Below, one piece after another: positions 8,690 to 16,003 of a stretch of DNA of 64,000 nucleotides. Positions within the stretch are counted from its first letter, which is position 1. Each line of letters opens with the position of its first letter. The DNA is from Streptomyces sp. NBC_01717. GTDB taxonomy: Bacteria > Actinomycetota > Actinomycetes > Streptomycetales > Streptomycetaceae. Made by a program: the position numbers and the translations under genes. Under the pieces are notes generated by a model. That model saw only the letters and a list, made by a program, of their open reading frames with translations, was not told where the DNA came from and did no database searches. Location of the stretch: contig NZ_CP109178.1 in NCBI RefSeq assembly GCF_036248255.1, positions 1,798,001 to 1,862,000 of the forward strand, written 5' to 3'.

Positions 8690-10105
8690 TCATGCGAGGC
8701 CGGCAAGCGTGAGGAGCAGGGACTTCACTTCGGTGGCCCGGACGGGTCCGGTGAACGCGTGGGGGGTGGAGCAGAGGATGAGCGGACCTTCTTCGTCGCT
8801 CATGGGGAGGCGGCCATGGCTGCCACGAATGGGTGACGGGTCGAGGGGCACGACCGCCATGCGGTAGCGCATGCCGAGCTTCTTGCGGGCCACGGCGGTG
8901 GCCGCCTTGACCCGGACGTACGGGTCCTGGGGGTCCAGGAAGAGTTCGACCGGGTCGTAGCCGGGTTTGCGGTGGATCTCGACGAGCTGCGCGAAGTCGG
9001 GGGCGCGCGTGTCGTCGAGCCAGTAGTAGTACGTGAACCAGGCATCCGGGTCGGCGACGGCGACGAGCTCGCCGGAGCGCGGGTGGTCGAGGCCGTGTGC
9101 CTTCTTGCCTTCGTCGTCGAGCAGCTGCTCGATGCCCTGCACGTCCTGGAGAGCTTCACGGGTCGCATCAAGATCCTCGGGGCGGCGTACATAGATGTGG
9201 GCGAGCTGGTGGTCGGCAACGGCGAAGGCCCGGGAGGCCATCGGGTCCAGGTACTCCATGCCGTCCTGGGTGTGGACCTCGAGCAGTCCGGCTCGGCGCA
9301 GCGCCCGGTTGATGTCGACCGGTCGGTCGACGCGGGTGATGCCGTACTCGGAGAGTGCGACCACTGTGCGGCCCTCACGGCGGGCGTCCTCGAGGAGTGG
9401 GGCCACGGCCCGGTCGAGGTCGGCGGCGGCCCTGAAGGCGCGAGGGTCGTCGGGGCCGTAGCGCTGCAGGTCGTAGTCGAGGTGCGGGAGGTAGCACAGG
9501 GCCAGATCGGGGTGGCGGGTGTCGAGGATGTGCCGGGTCGCGTCGATGATCCACTGCGAGGAGACCAGGTCGGCGCCGGGGCCCCAGAAGTGGAAGAGGG
9601 GGAAGGTGCCGAGCTTCTCGGTGAGTTCGTCGTGGAGGGCGGGCGGCCGGGTGTAGCAGTCGGGTTCCTTGCGGCCGTCGGCGTAGTAGACGGGGCGCGG
9701 GGTGACGGTGATGTCGGTGTCGGCGCCCATGGCGTACCACCAGCAGATGTTGGCCACGGTGTAGCCGGGGTGGACGCGGCGGGCGGCGTCCCAGAGTTTG
9801 TCGCCGGCGACGAGTCCGTTGTGCTGGCGCCAGAGGAGGACGTCGCCGAGCTCGCGGAAGTACCAGCCGTTGGCGACGATGCCGTGCTCGGCGGGGGTGG
9901 TGCCGGTGAGGAAGGTCGACTGGGCGGCGCAGGTGACGGCGGGCAGCACGGTGCCGAGGGGGGCGTGGGTGCCCGACTGCCCCAGGGACTTGAGGTGTGG
10001 CATGTGGTCGAGGAGCCGGGGGGTGAGGCCGACGACGTCGAGGACGAGCAGCGGGGTGGGAGTGGCGGAGAGAGGGGAGGACGCACCCGTTTCGGCTGCG
10101 GTCAT
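8690..10105 (-). CDS. eboF: EboF-like alkaline phosphatase/phosphodiesterase superfamily protein
   Basis: This 471-residue protein belongs to the nucleotide pyrophosphatase/phosphodiesterase branch of the alkaline phosphatase superfamily. Visible elements are the first metal Asp (LLVLDVVGL, about 20-28), the nucleophile Thr in LPAVTCAAQSTFLTG, HLDYDLQRYGP, LSEYGI and a late ADHQLAHIY. Compared with typical NPP enzymes, the DxxGH His appears as Gln and the DH pair as Glu-Tyr, so the metal site is altered. No signal peptide is seen, so it should be cytosolic. The ATG at 10105 overlaps the eboE stop by 4 bases. In Ebo clusters this gene is the sixth member; the substrate is unknown. A phosphomonoester or phosphodiester in the cluster's own product is the natural guess. 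Confidence 0.85.
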   Translation of the reverse strand: MTAAETGASSPLSATPTPLLVLDVVGLTPRLLDHMPHLKSLGQSGTHAPLGTVLPAVTCAAQSTFLTGTTPAEHGIVANGWYFRELGDVLLWRQHNGLVAGDKLWDAARRVHPGYTVANICWWYAMGADTDITVTPRPVYYADGRKEPDCYTRPPALHDELTEKLGTFPLFHFWGPGADLVSSQWIIDATRHILDTRHPDLALCYLPHLDYDLQRYGPDDPRAFRAAADLDRAVAPLLEDARREGRTVVALSEYGITRVDRPVDINRALRRAGLLEVHTQDGMEYLDPMASRAFAVADHQLAHIYVRRPEDLDATREALQDVQGIEQLLDDEGKKAHGLDHPRSGELVAVADPDAWFTYYYWLDDTRAPDFAQLVEIHRKPGYDPVELFLDPQDPYVRVKAATAVARKKLGMRYRMAVVPLDPSPIRGSHGRLPMSDEEGPLILCSTPHAFTGPVRATEVKSLLLTLAGLA

Positions 10106-11277
10106 GGGAGCTCCTTGAGGCCGAGGTCGACCAGGAGGTCGCGGGCGAGGGTGAGTTCGGCGGCGATGCCGTCGGCGAGCTGGGGGCGGGTGCGCGGGCG
10201 CAGCTCGGCGGGGAGCGCCTGCCAGGTGTACGTCTCCACCTCCAGGTGACGGGTCAGCGGCCGGGCTCCGCCGACCAGGCGGGTCAGCGCGGCCCTGAGC
10301 ACCGGGAGTGTCGAGGTGAGCGGTGGGGCGGGCGGTGCGTGCAGCGGTACGTGGAAGTGGGCGCGCCAAGGGGTGCCGTCGGGCAGTGCCCGGCCGGTGA
10401 CCGCCTCGTCGAGGTCGTCGGTGCCGCGCAGTCCGTGCGTGGTCCGGGTGCGGGTCTGGTGGAGGAAGCGGGGTTCGGCGAAAGCGGCGAGCGCGGTACG
10501 CACCTCGGGCAGGTGCGGGTGCTCGGCGTGGAGTGCGGCGGAGAGCTGGGTCTTGGCGACCGGGATGCCGGCTGCGGCGAGCGCGTCGAGGGCGGTTCCC
10601 GGGTCCTCGAAGGAGGTGGCGAGGTGACAGGTGTCGATGCAGATGCCGATGCGCTGGTGTCCGACGGCGGTGAGCGGTGCGATCGCGTCGGCGGTGGTCT
10701 CGACCGTGCAGCCCGGTTCGGGTTCGAGGCCGATCCGGATGGACTTGCCGGTCAGCTCGGCCAGGACGTCGAGACGTTCAGCGAGGGTGGTGAGGGCGGT
10801 GTGTGCCGTGCGGGCGGCTTGCGGGTCGCCGGTGTACGGGGTGCGCCAGGCGATCGGGAGGGTGGAGATGGTGCCTTCGGTGACGTCGTCGGGAAGCAGT
10901 GTGGCCAGGAGCCGGGCGAGATCGGTGGTGTGGGCGAGCCGTTCGGGGTCCGTCCAGTCCGGCTTGTACACCCGGTACTTGACCTCTTCGGCGCCGAAGC
11001 CTTCGTAGGGGAAACCGTTCAGGGTGACGACTTCGAGGCCCCGCCGGTCGAGTTCGGCGCGCAGTGAGCGCAGCTGGGCCGGGTCGTTGATCAGGGTGCG
11101 CGCGGCGTCCTTGGCGAGCCAGAGGCCGATGCCGAGGCGGTCTCGGCCGAGGCGTTTGCGGACCGGTTCGCAGTGGTCGCGCAGCTGGGCGCGGACCCCG
11201 TCCAGGGACTCGGCGGGATGGACGTTGGTGCAGTACGCGAGATGGACGGTGGATCCGTCGCGGTGGCGGAAGCGCAT
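10102..11277 (-). CDS. eboE: Metabolite traffic protein EboE (TIM barrel)
   Basis: A 391-residue xylose-isomerase-like TIM barrel. MRFRHRDGSTVHLAYCTNVHPAES at the N terminus and barrel segments such as LGIGLWLAKDAA, EVVTLNGFPYEGF, IGLEPEPGCT and IGICIDTCHLAT (acidic and His metal-ligand positions) mark the EboE family found in metabolite-traffic clusters of cyanobacteria and other bacteria. The ATG at 11277 lies 4 bases after the TatD gene stop, and the stop overlaps the eboF start, so translation is coupled on both sides. The biochemical role of EboE is not established; it may isomerise or process the cyclitol or sugar phosphate made by the upstream genes. Confidence 0.85.
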   Translation of the reverse strand: MRFRHRDGSTVHLAYCTNVHPAESLDGVRAQLRDHCEPVRKRLGRDRLGIGLWLAKDAARTLINDPAQLRSLRAELDRRGLEVVTLNGFPYEGFGAEEVKYRVYKPDWTDPERLAHTTDLARLLATLLPDDVTEGTISTLPIAWRTPYTGDPQAARTAHTALTTLAERLDVLAELTGKSIRIGLEPEPGCTVETTADAIAPLTAVGHQRIGICIDTCHLATSFEDPGTALDALAAAGIPVAKTQLSAALHAEHPHLPEVRTALAAFAEPRFLHQTRTRTTHGLRGTDDLDEAVTGRALPDGTPWRAHFHVPLHAPPAPPLTSTLPVLRAALTRLVGGARPLTRHLEVETYTWQALPAELRPRTRPQLADGIAAELTLARDLLVDLGLKELP

Positions 11278-11281
11278 CAGG

Positions 11282-12130
11282 TCACTCCCCGCCGCGGAGG
11301 ATGGAGTTCCCCTCGTGCAGCTGATCGGGGGTGCTGAGGTCGAGCTGGAGGCGGCCGCTCTGGCCGTAGAAGGCGACAGGATTGCGCCAGAGCACCTGAT
11401 CGACGTCGTCGTCGCTGAACCCGGCGGCGAGCATGGCATCGCCGACCTTGCGGGTCTTGAGGGGGTCGCTCCTGCCCCAGTCGGCGGCCGAGTTGACCAG
11501 GATCTTCTCCGTACCGTGGGTCTTGAGGATCGCGATCATGCGGTCCTCGTCCATCTTGGTGTCGGGGTAGATGGAGAAGCCGGCCCAGCAGCCGCTGTCG
11601 ACGGCGTCCTTCACGGTCGTCTCGTTGAGGTGATCGAGCAGGACCCGCTCCGGGGGGAGGTGGGACTCGCGGACGACGTCGATGGTGCGGTGCAGGCCGG
11701 CGAGTTTGTCGCGGTGCGGGGTGTGGACGAGGGCGGGCAGCCCGTGGTCGGCGGCGAGCTGGAGCTGCGCGGCGAGGGCGGTGTCCTCGGCCGGGGTCAT
11801 GGAGTCGTAGCCGATCTCCCCGACGGCGACGACGGAGTCCTTGACGAGGTACCGGGGCAGGGCGTCCAGGACGGGGGTGCAGCGGGGGTCGTTCGCCTCT
11901 TTGGGGTTCAGGGCGAGCGTGCAGTGGTGGGCGATGCCGTACTGGGCGGCTCGGAAGGGCTCCCAGCCGAGCAGGGCGTCGAAGTAGTCGAAGAAGCTGG
12001 CGGGTGAGGTGCGGGGCTGGCCCAGCCAGAAGGAGGGTTCGACGAGGGCGCGGACACCCGCGTCATACATCGCCTGGTAGTCGTCCGTGGTGCGGGATGT
12101 CATATGGATGTGGGGATCGAAGATGCGCAT
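11282..12130 (-). CDS. eboB: EboB-like TatD-family metal-dependent hydrolase
   Basis: A 282-residue amidohydrolase-fold protein of the TatD family. Metal and catalytic positions are visible: DPHIHM (His 7, His 9), Glu 105 in VGEIGYD, His 136 and 139 in VHTPH, His 167 in LDHLNE and a late Asp in NSAADWG. Classical TatD proteins are DNases, but the Ebo version is a separate branch with no proven nuclease role. Its ATG shares one base with the eboA stop (TGATG), giving tight coupling. Inference: hydrolysis of a small-molecule intermediate or of a transported conjugate. Confidence 0.85.
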   Translation of the reverse strand: MRIFDPHIHMTSRTTDDYQAMYDAGVRALVEPSFWLGQPRTSPASFFDYFDALLGWEPFRAAQYGIAHHCTLALNPKEANDPRCTPVLDALPRYLVKDSVVAVGEIGYDSMTPAEDTALAAQLQLAADHGLPALVHTPHRDKLAGLHRTIDVVRESHLPPERVLLDHLNETTVKDAVDSGCWAGFSIYPDTKMDEDRMIAILKTHGTEKILVNSAADWGRSDPLKTRKVGDAMLAAGFSDDDVDQVLWRNPVAFYGQSGRLQLDLSTPDQLHEGNSILRGGE

Positions 12131-12792
12131 CAGGACTCCTCCGTGGGGGGATGGGGTCGCCCCTGCTCGGGGAAGGGTGCGGGGGCCGTCAGGGCGAGGA
12201 CGCGGCTCAGGTCGTGCGGGACGGTGCGGCCGGCCGCGGTGCGTTCGGCGGCGAAGTCGCCGAGCATGCGGGCGAGTTCAGCATCGCCGCGGGCGCGCCG
12301 GGCCAGTCCGTCGACGGCGTCGACGGGGACACCGGTGAAGAGGCACTTGAGGATGGCGTGCCGCCATTGGTGCGCGTCGAGATGGGCGGCGGCGTACGGG
12401 CCGACGGCGGCGGCGACCAGCCGGGTGTCGTTGGTGCGCAGGGCGTCCTCGACGAGCGGAAGGGCGGTGGGGCCGAGGTCCAGCCGGTGCAGGGTGAGGA
12501 GGACGGCGCGCCGTTCGGCGGCGGTGCCCTGTTCGTAGAGTCTGGTCACGGCGGGCAGGCCGGCGCGGGCCTCGAGTAGCAGCAGCGCGCGTACGGAGTC
12601 GGCGTACTCGAGTCCGCAGTGCCGGCCGGCGGCGGCGAACCGCAGCTCCCAAGGGGGTACGGCGTAGCGGTTGGCGGGCGCGGTGTCCGCGGTGTCCTCG
12701 TGGAAGGCGGTGTGCGCGGCCTCGGCGAGGGCCTCGTCGAGCCAGGCGCGTGCGGCGCCGCCGAGCTGTGCGTCGAGTTGCTTGCGGGTCAT
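12130..12792 (-). CDS. eboA: EboA-domain protein
   Basis: A 220-residue, mostly helical protein without catalytic motifs. Residues about 5-190 resemble an EboA domain: repeated amphipathic helices (YADSVRALLLLEA, RRAVLLTLHRLDLG, AAAVGPYAAAHLDAHQWRHAILKCLFTGVPV) suggesting a HEAT/ARM-like scaffold. The ATG at 12792 overlaps the stop of the preceding TIM-barrel gene by 4 bases, which fixes the start. EboA is the marker of Ebo clusters but has no known biochemical function; it may organise the other proteins. Assignment rests on the helical pattern plus its place between TIM barrel and TatD genes. Confidence 0.75.
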   Translation of the reverse strand: MTRKQLDAQLGGAARAWLDEALAEAAHTAFHEDTADTAPANRYAVPPWELRFAAAGRHCGLEYADSVRALLLLEARAGLPAVTRLYEQGTAAERRAVLLTLHRLDLGPTALPLVEDALRTNDTRLVAAAVGPYAAAHLDAHQWRHAILKCLFTGVPVDAVDGLARRARGDAELARMLGDFAAERTAAGRTVPHDLSRVLALTAPAPFPEQGRPHPPTEES

Positions 12793-13670
12793 CGGCACGG
12801 TGTTGCTCCCTTCGAGGACTTCGACGGGACGCGGTCGCGCAGGAACTCGATGGAGTTCCTGGCCAGTTCGGGGCCCGCGTGGGAGTGGCGGGGAAGTTCC
12901 ACGACGGTGAGGCCGCGGTATCCGGTGTCGCCGAGGGCGTCGAGCGCGTCGAGTACGGGTGGGAAGTCGATCTCGCCGTCGCCGAACGGGAGGTGCTCGT
13001 GGACGCCCCGGCGCATGTCCTCGATCTGGACGTGCCGCAGCCAGGGGGCGGCGGCCCGGACACAGTCGACGGGTGCGGCCGGTTCGAGGCACTGGCAGTG
13101 GCCGATGTCGAGGGTGAGCCCGAGAGGTTCGGGGTCGCCACTGAGGACGCGGAGGTGGTGGAAGTCCGAGAGGGTGGCCAGGAGATGGCCGGGCTCGGGC
13201 TCGATGGCGAGTGGGACGCCGGTACGGGCGGCGGCGTCGAGCACCGGTGCCAGGGCGTCGGTCAGCCGCTGCCAGGCCGTGTCCGGTGGGGTCTCGGGTG
13301 GGGTGATGCCGCTGAAGCAGTGCACGGCGTGGGCGCCGAGGTCGGCGGCGACGTCGACGGCCCGCAGCAGCAGCCGGGTGCGGGCGGCGCGGGCCTCCGG
13401 GTCCGGGTCGAGGAGGGACGGGCCGTGCTTGCGGCGCGGGTCGAGGACATAGCGGGCCCCCGTCTCGATGGTCACGCCGAGCCCCAGTCGGCCGAGCCTG
13501 TCCGCCACGTGCCGGGTGCGGGCGGCGAGATCCTGGGCCAAGGGGTCGAGGTGCATGTGGTCGAGGGTGAGGCCGACGCCGTCGTAGCCGAGGTCCGCGA
13601 GGAGTCCCAGGGCGTCGTCCAGGCGGAGGTCGGTGAGCCCGTTGGTGCCGTAGCCGAGACGGATCGTCAT
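12789..13670 (-). CDS. Sugar phosphate isomerase/epimerase (TIM barrel) of Ebo-type operon
   Basis: A 293-residue xylose-isomerase-like TIM barrel. It begins IRLGYGTNGLTDLRL and contains GLTLDHMHLDPLAQ, LAIEPEPGHLL, LTLDIGHCQCLE, VQIEDMRRGVHEHLPFG and VVELPRHSH, the usual succession of Glu, Asp and His metal ligands on barrel strands. Metal ligands look intact, so it is probably active. Start and stop both overlap the neighbours by 4 bases (ATGA), placing it between the prenyltransferase and eboA. It adds a second, separate barrel enzyme to the pathway besides EboE. Substrate unknown; isomerisation, epimerisation or beta-elimination of a sugar or cyclitol are the options. Confidence 0.85.
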   Translation of the reverse strand: MTIRLGYGTNGLTDLRLDDALGLLADLGYDGVGLTLDHMHLDPLAQDLAARTRHVADRLGRLGLGVTIETGARYVLDPRRKHGPSLLDPDPEARAARTRLLLRAVDVAADLGAHAVHCFSGITPPETPPDTAWQRLTDALAPVLDAAARTGVPLAIEPEPGHLLATLSDFHHLRVLSGDPEPLGLTLDIGHCQCLEPAAPVDCVRAAAPWLRHVQIEDMRRGVHEHLPFGDGEIDFPPVLDALDALGDTGYRGLTVVELPRHSHAGPELARNSIEFLRDRVPSKSSKGATPCR

Positions 13671-14746
13671 GTGAGGCTCACCTTCCGGGCGAGTGTGCGG
13701 GCAAGGGGGACGAGCCCCATGACGGCGAGCCCGGTGCCGGCCGCCCCGGCGCGGGCGGCGAGCACGGCCTGGAGCGGGATCATCGCCCGGATGCCGCCGC
13801 CGACGGCGCGCTGGGTGAGGGGCGGGGACGGGTTGAGGGTGGCGTGGAGGAGGGGTTCGGCGGCGGTACGGAGGTACGCGGCGGTGAGTGCGGTGAGGAG
13901 GAGGCGGGGGGCGGAAGCTCCGGGTCGGTGGCGGTCACCGGGGCCGTCCTTCCCCGGAACCGGGGGCAGGTCCCGGGACCCGTGCTGCTCGCGCACCGCG
14001 GCGGCGCCGAGCGCGACGATCGCCGCGAGTGCCCCGAGGGGTGCGACGGTGGAACCGCCCTGCGCCTCGTGGCGGGAGACGGCGGTGACGGCGTAGGTGT
14101 GCGCCCCGAGCAGGGCGGCGGCAGGTACGGCGGCACGGACGTCGGGGTGGGTGGTACGAGCAGGGCGCACGGGCCGGGCAGGGCCCATGACGCGGGCGGT
14201 GCGCGTGGGAAGGACCGTGCCGGCGTTGCGGGCGGCGCGCGACGTGCCGGTCGCGCCGACCGGGCGCTTGACGCCCACGGAACCCGTGCCCGTCCCCACC
14301 GTCGCCGTCGCACCCAGCAGCAGGTCCAGTGCGCGTGCCCCCGCCATCGCCGCCGGACCGGCCGGGGTGTGCTTCAGATGGAGGTCGTAGGCCCAGACCG
14401 TCGCCGCCAGGCCGGTGGCCACCGTCAGGGCCGGGCGACCCGCGCGGGCGGCCAGGGTCAGGCCGGCAGCCGTCAGGGCGCCGGCCGCCGCGAGGGCCGC
14501 GCCGGGGGTGACCCGGCCCGAGGGGATCGGGCGGTGCGGGCGGTCGATGGCGTCCTCGTCGCGGTCGGCCCAGTCGTTGAGGGCCATGCCCGCCTCGTAC
14601 AGGCACAGGGAGGCCCCGACCGCCAGCGCGGTGCCTCGGCCGGGCCGACGGCCGATGGCCGCCGCCCCGGCGAGCGCGTCCCCGGGGACGGTGAACAGCG
14701 CCGAGACCCTGAGCAGTTCGGCCCAGGCCCGTACTGCGGCTTTCAC
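13667..14746 (-). CDS. eboC: EboC-like UbiA-family prenyltransferase (SCO3242 type)
   Basis: A 359-residue polytopic membrane protein of the UbiA superfamily, which transfers a polyprenyl chain from its diphosphate to a polar acceptor. The first Asp-rich motif is clear: NDWADRDED at residues 57-65, followed by RPHRPIPSG. Hydrophobic segments before and after it suggest 7-9 helices. A long Gly/Thr/Arg/Pro-rich stretch at about 150-205 looks like an expanded loop and weakens the second Asp motif. The GTG start at 14746 overlaps the stop of the cyclase gene by 4 bases. Inference: it prenylates a cyclitol (phosphate) supplied by the upstream enzyme, giving a lipid-linked product at the membrane. 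Confidence 0.85.
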   Translation of the reverse strand: MKAAVRAWAELLRVSALFTVPGDALAGAAAIGRRPGRGTALAVGASLCLYEAGMALNDWADRDEDAIDRPHRPIPSGRVTPGAALAAAGALTAAGLTLAARAGRPALTVATGLAATVWAYDLHLKHTPAGPAAMAGARALDLLLGATATVGTGTGSVGVKRPVGATGTSRAARNAGTVLPTRTARVMGPARPVRPARTTHPDVRAAVPAAALLGAHTYAVTAVSRHEAQGGSTVAPLGALAAIVALGAAAVREQHGSRDLPPVPGKDGPGDRHRPGASAPRLLLTALTAAYLRTAAEPLLHATLNPSPPLTQRAVGGGIRAMIPLQAVLAARAGAAGTGLAVMGLVPLARTLARKVSLT

Positions 14747-15861
14747 TTCTGCCCCCGCAGTCGTTCGGCGAAGGCCAGGAGCTGCAGGTACTGCTCGGAG
14801 AGTGCGGCGGGGCCGCCGTCCGGGTCCTTGAAGTAGAAGCCGAGTTCGGGCCGCGGGCCCGTCAGACCCGCTTCGTGGGCGCGGGCCAGAAGTCGCGCCA
14901 GGTCCAGTACCAGCGGGGCGGCCAATGCCGAGTCGCAGCCCTGCCAGGTCGTCTGGAGGACCATCCGTGCTCCGAGGAAGCCGTCGAACGCGATGTGGTC
15001 CCAGGCCGTCTTCCAGTCGCCGAGGGCGGGCACGTCGTCGATGTGGACCTCGCCCTCGGGCGTGACGCCCAGTGTGTCGGCGAGGACGCGTTCCTTTCCC
15101 GCGTTCTTGGCGGCCGCCGCGCCCGGGTCGGCCAGCGCCGCCCCGTCCCCGCCGCCCAGCAGATTCGTGCCGGACCAGGCCCGTACGGGCAGGGCGCGTT
15201 GCACGAACATCGGGGCGAGTACGGAGCGGAGCAGCGTCTGTCCCGTCTTGCCGTCGCGGCCTGCGTGAGGAAGTCCGCAGTCCGCGACGGCGTCCTGGAG
15301 CGCGGGGGTGCGCAGCCCGGTGGAGGGGGTGAAGTTGATGTAGGGGCAGCCGGCGCGGAGCGCCGCGGCGGCGTAGAGCGAGCTGGCGGGCAGCCGGCGC
15401 TGTCCGGGTGCCGGGGCCGGCTCCGTCGACGCGACGTTGACCACGACGGTGCGGGCGAGTTCGTTGCGGCGGCCGAAGTCGGTGAGGTCGGCGGTGAACG
15501 CCGCGATGAGTTCCTCGTCCGTACGGGTGTCGCCGGGCAGCGGCCCACCGGGGCGTATCTCCGCGTCGGCGGCGGCGAGTTCGGACCGTACCGCCGAGGG
15601 CAGCCCGTGCGGCAGCACTCCCCCGGCGGCCAGTGCCTCGGCTCGTTTGGGCAGCGGACAGCCGACGGTGTCGTGTCCGCCGAAGACCAGGGAGTGCAGC
15701 GCCGGCAGCCCGCTGTCGGCGAAGGGCGCGGTCTCGGTGACCATGCCCGCTGCCGGGTGGAGCCCCGCCGTGACGGCTGCGCAGCCCGCCGTGGCGGTGG
15801 TGGCGACGGAGCCGCGTGCTCCGATGAACCAGACTCCGGTACGAACGGCATGTGCTGACAC
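14743..15861 (-). CDS. Inositol-3-phosphate synthase-like sugar phosphate cyclase
   Basis: The 372-residue protein resembles the NAD-dependent myo-inositol-1(3)-phosphate synthase family, which cyclises glucose 6-phosphate. Features: an N-terminal Rossmann motif (VWFIGARGSVATT), GRDGKTGQTLLRS near 210, NLLGGGDGAAL, and the C-terminal IDDVPALGDWKTAWDHI and DSALAAPLVLDLARL that hold conserved Lys and Asp residues. It is the first gene of the operon; GGGAGG lies 6 bases before the GTG. Published Ebo clusters carry a 3-dehydroquinate-synthase-type cyclase (EboD); here a different cyclase family fills that slot. The main chromosomal ino1 gene is normally elsewhere, so this is probably a specialised paralogue. 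The exact product is not deducible. Confidence 0.85.
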   Translation of the reverse strand: MSAHAVRTGVWFIGARGSVATTATAGCAAVTAGLHPAAGMVTETAPFADSGLPALHSLVFGGHDTVGCPLPKRAEALAAGGVLPHGLPSAVRSELAAADAEIRPGGPLPGDTRTDEELIAAFTADLTDFGRRNELARTVVVNVASTEPAPAPGQRRLPASSLYAAAALRAGCPYINFTPSTGLRTPALQDAVADCGLPHAGRDGKTGQTLLRSVLAPMFVQRALPVRAWSGTNLLGGGDGAALADPGAAAAKNAGKERVLADTLGVTPEGEVHIDDVPALGDWKTAWDHIAFDGFLGARMVLQTTWQGCDSALAAPLVLDLARLLARAHEAGLTGPRPELGFYFKDPDGGPAALSEQYLQLLAFAERLRGQK

Positions 15862-15947
15862 GGGCTGCCTCCCTGGCTGGGGGTCCTGGCTGGGCAGTGC
15901 GAAGAGAGTGGCGCTGATCAGATCGGGGCGGGCAGGGAAGAGGTGGT

Positions 15948-15986
15948 GACGGCGGGCGGGGTAGGGCCTTTGCCCCGCCCGCCGTC
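15948..15986 (-). terminator. Hairpin terminator downstream of the large secreted protein gene
   Basis: GACGGCGGGCGGGG (15948-15961) and CCCCGCCCGCCGTC (15973-15986) form a perfect 14-base stem with an 11-base loop. It lies 17 bases beyond the minus-strand stop at 16004 and isolates that gene from the Ebo-type operon. Confidence 0.8.
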
Positions 15987-16003
15987 GGACTGCGGCTGTC
16001 GCC

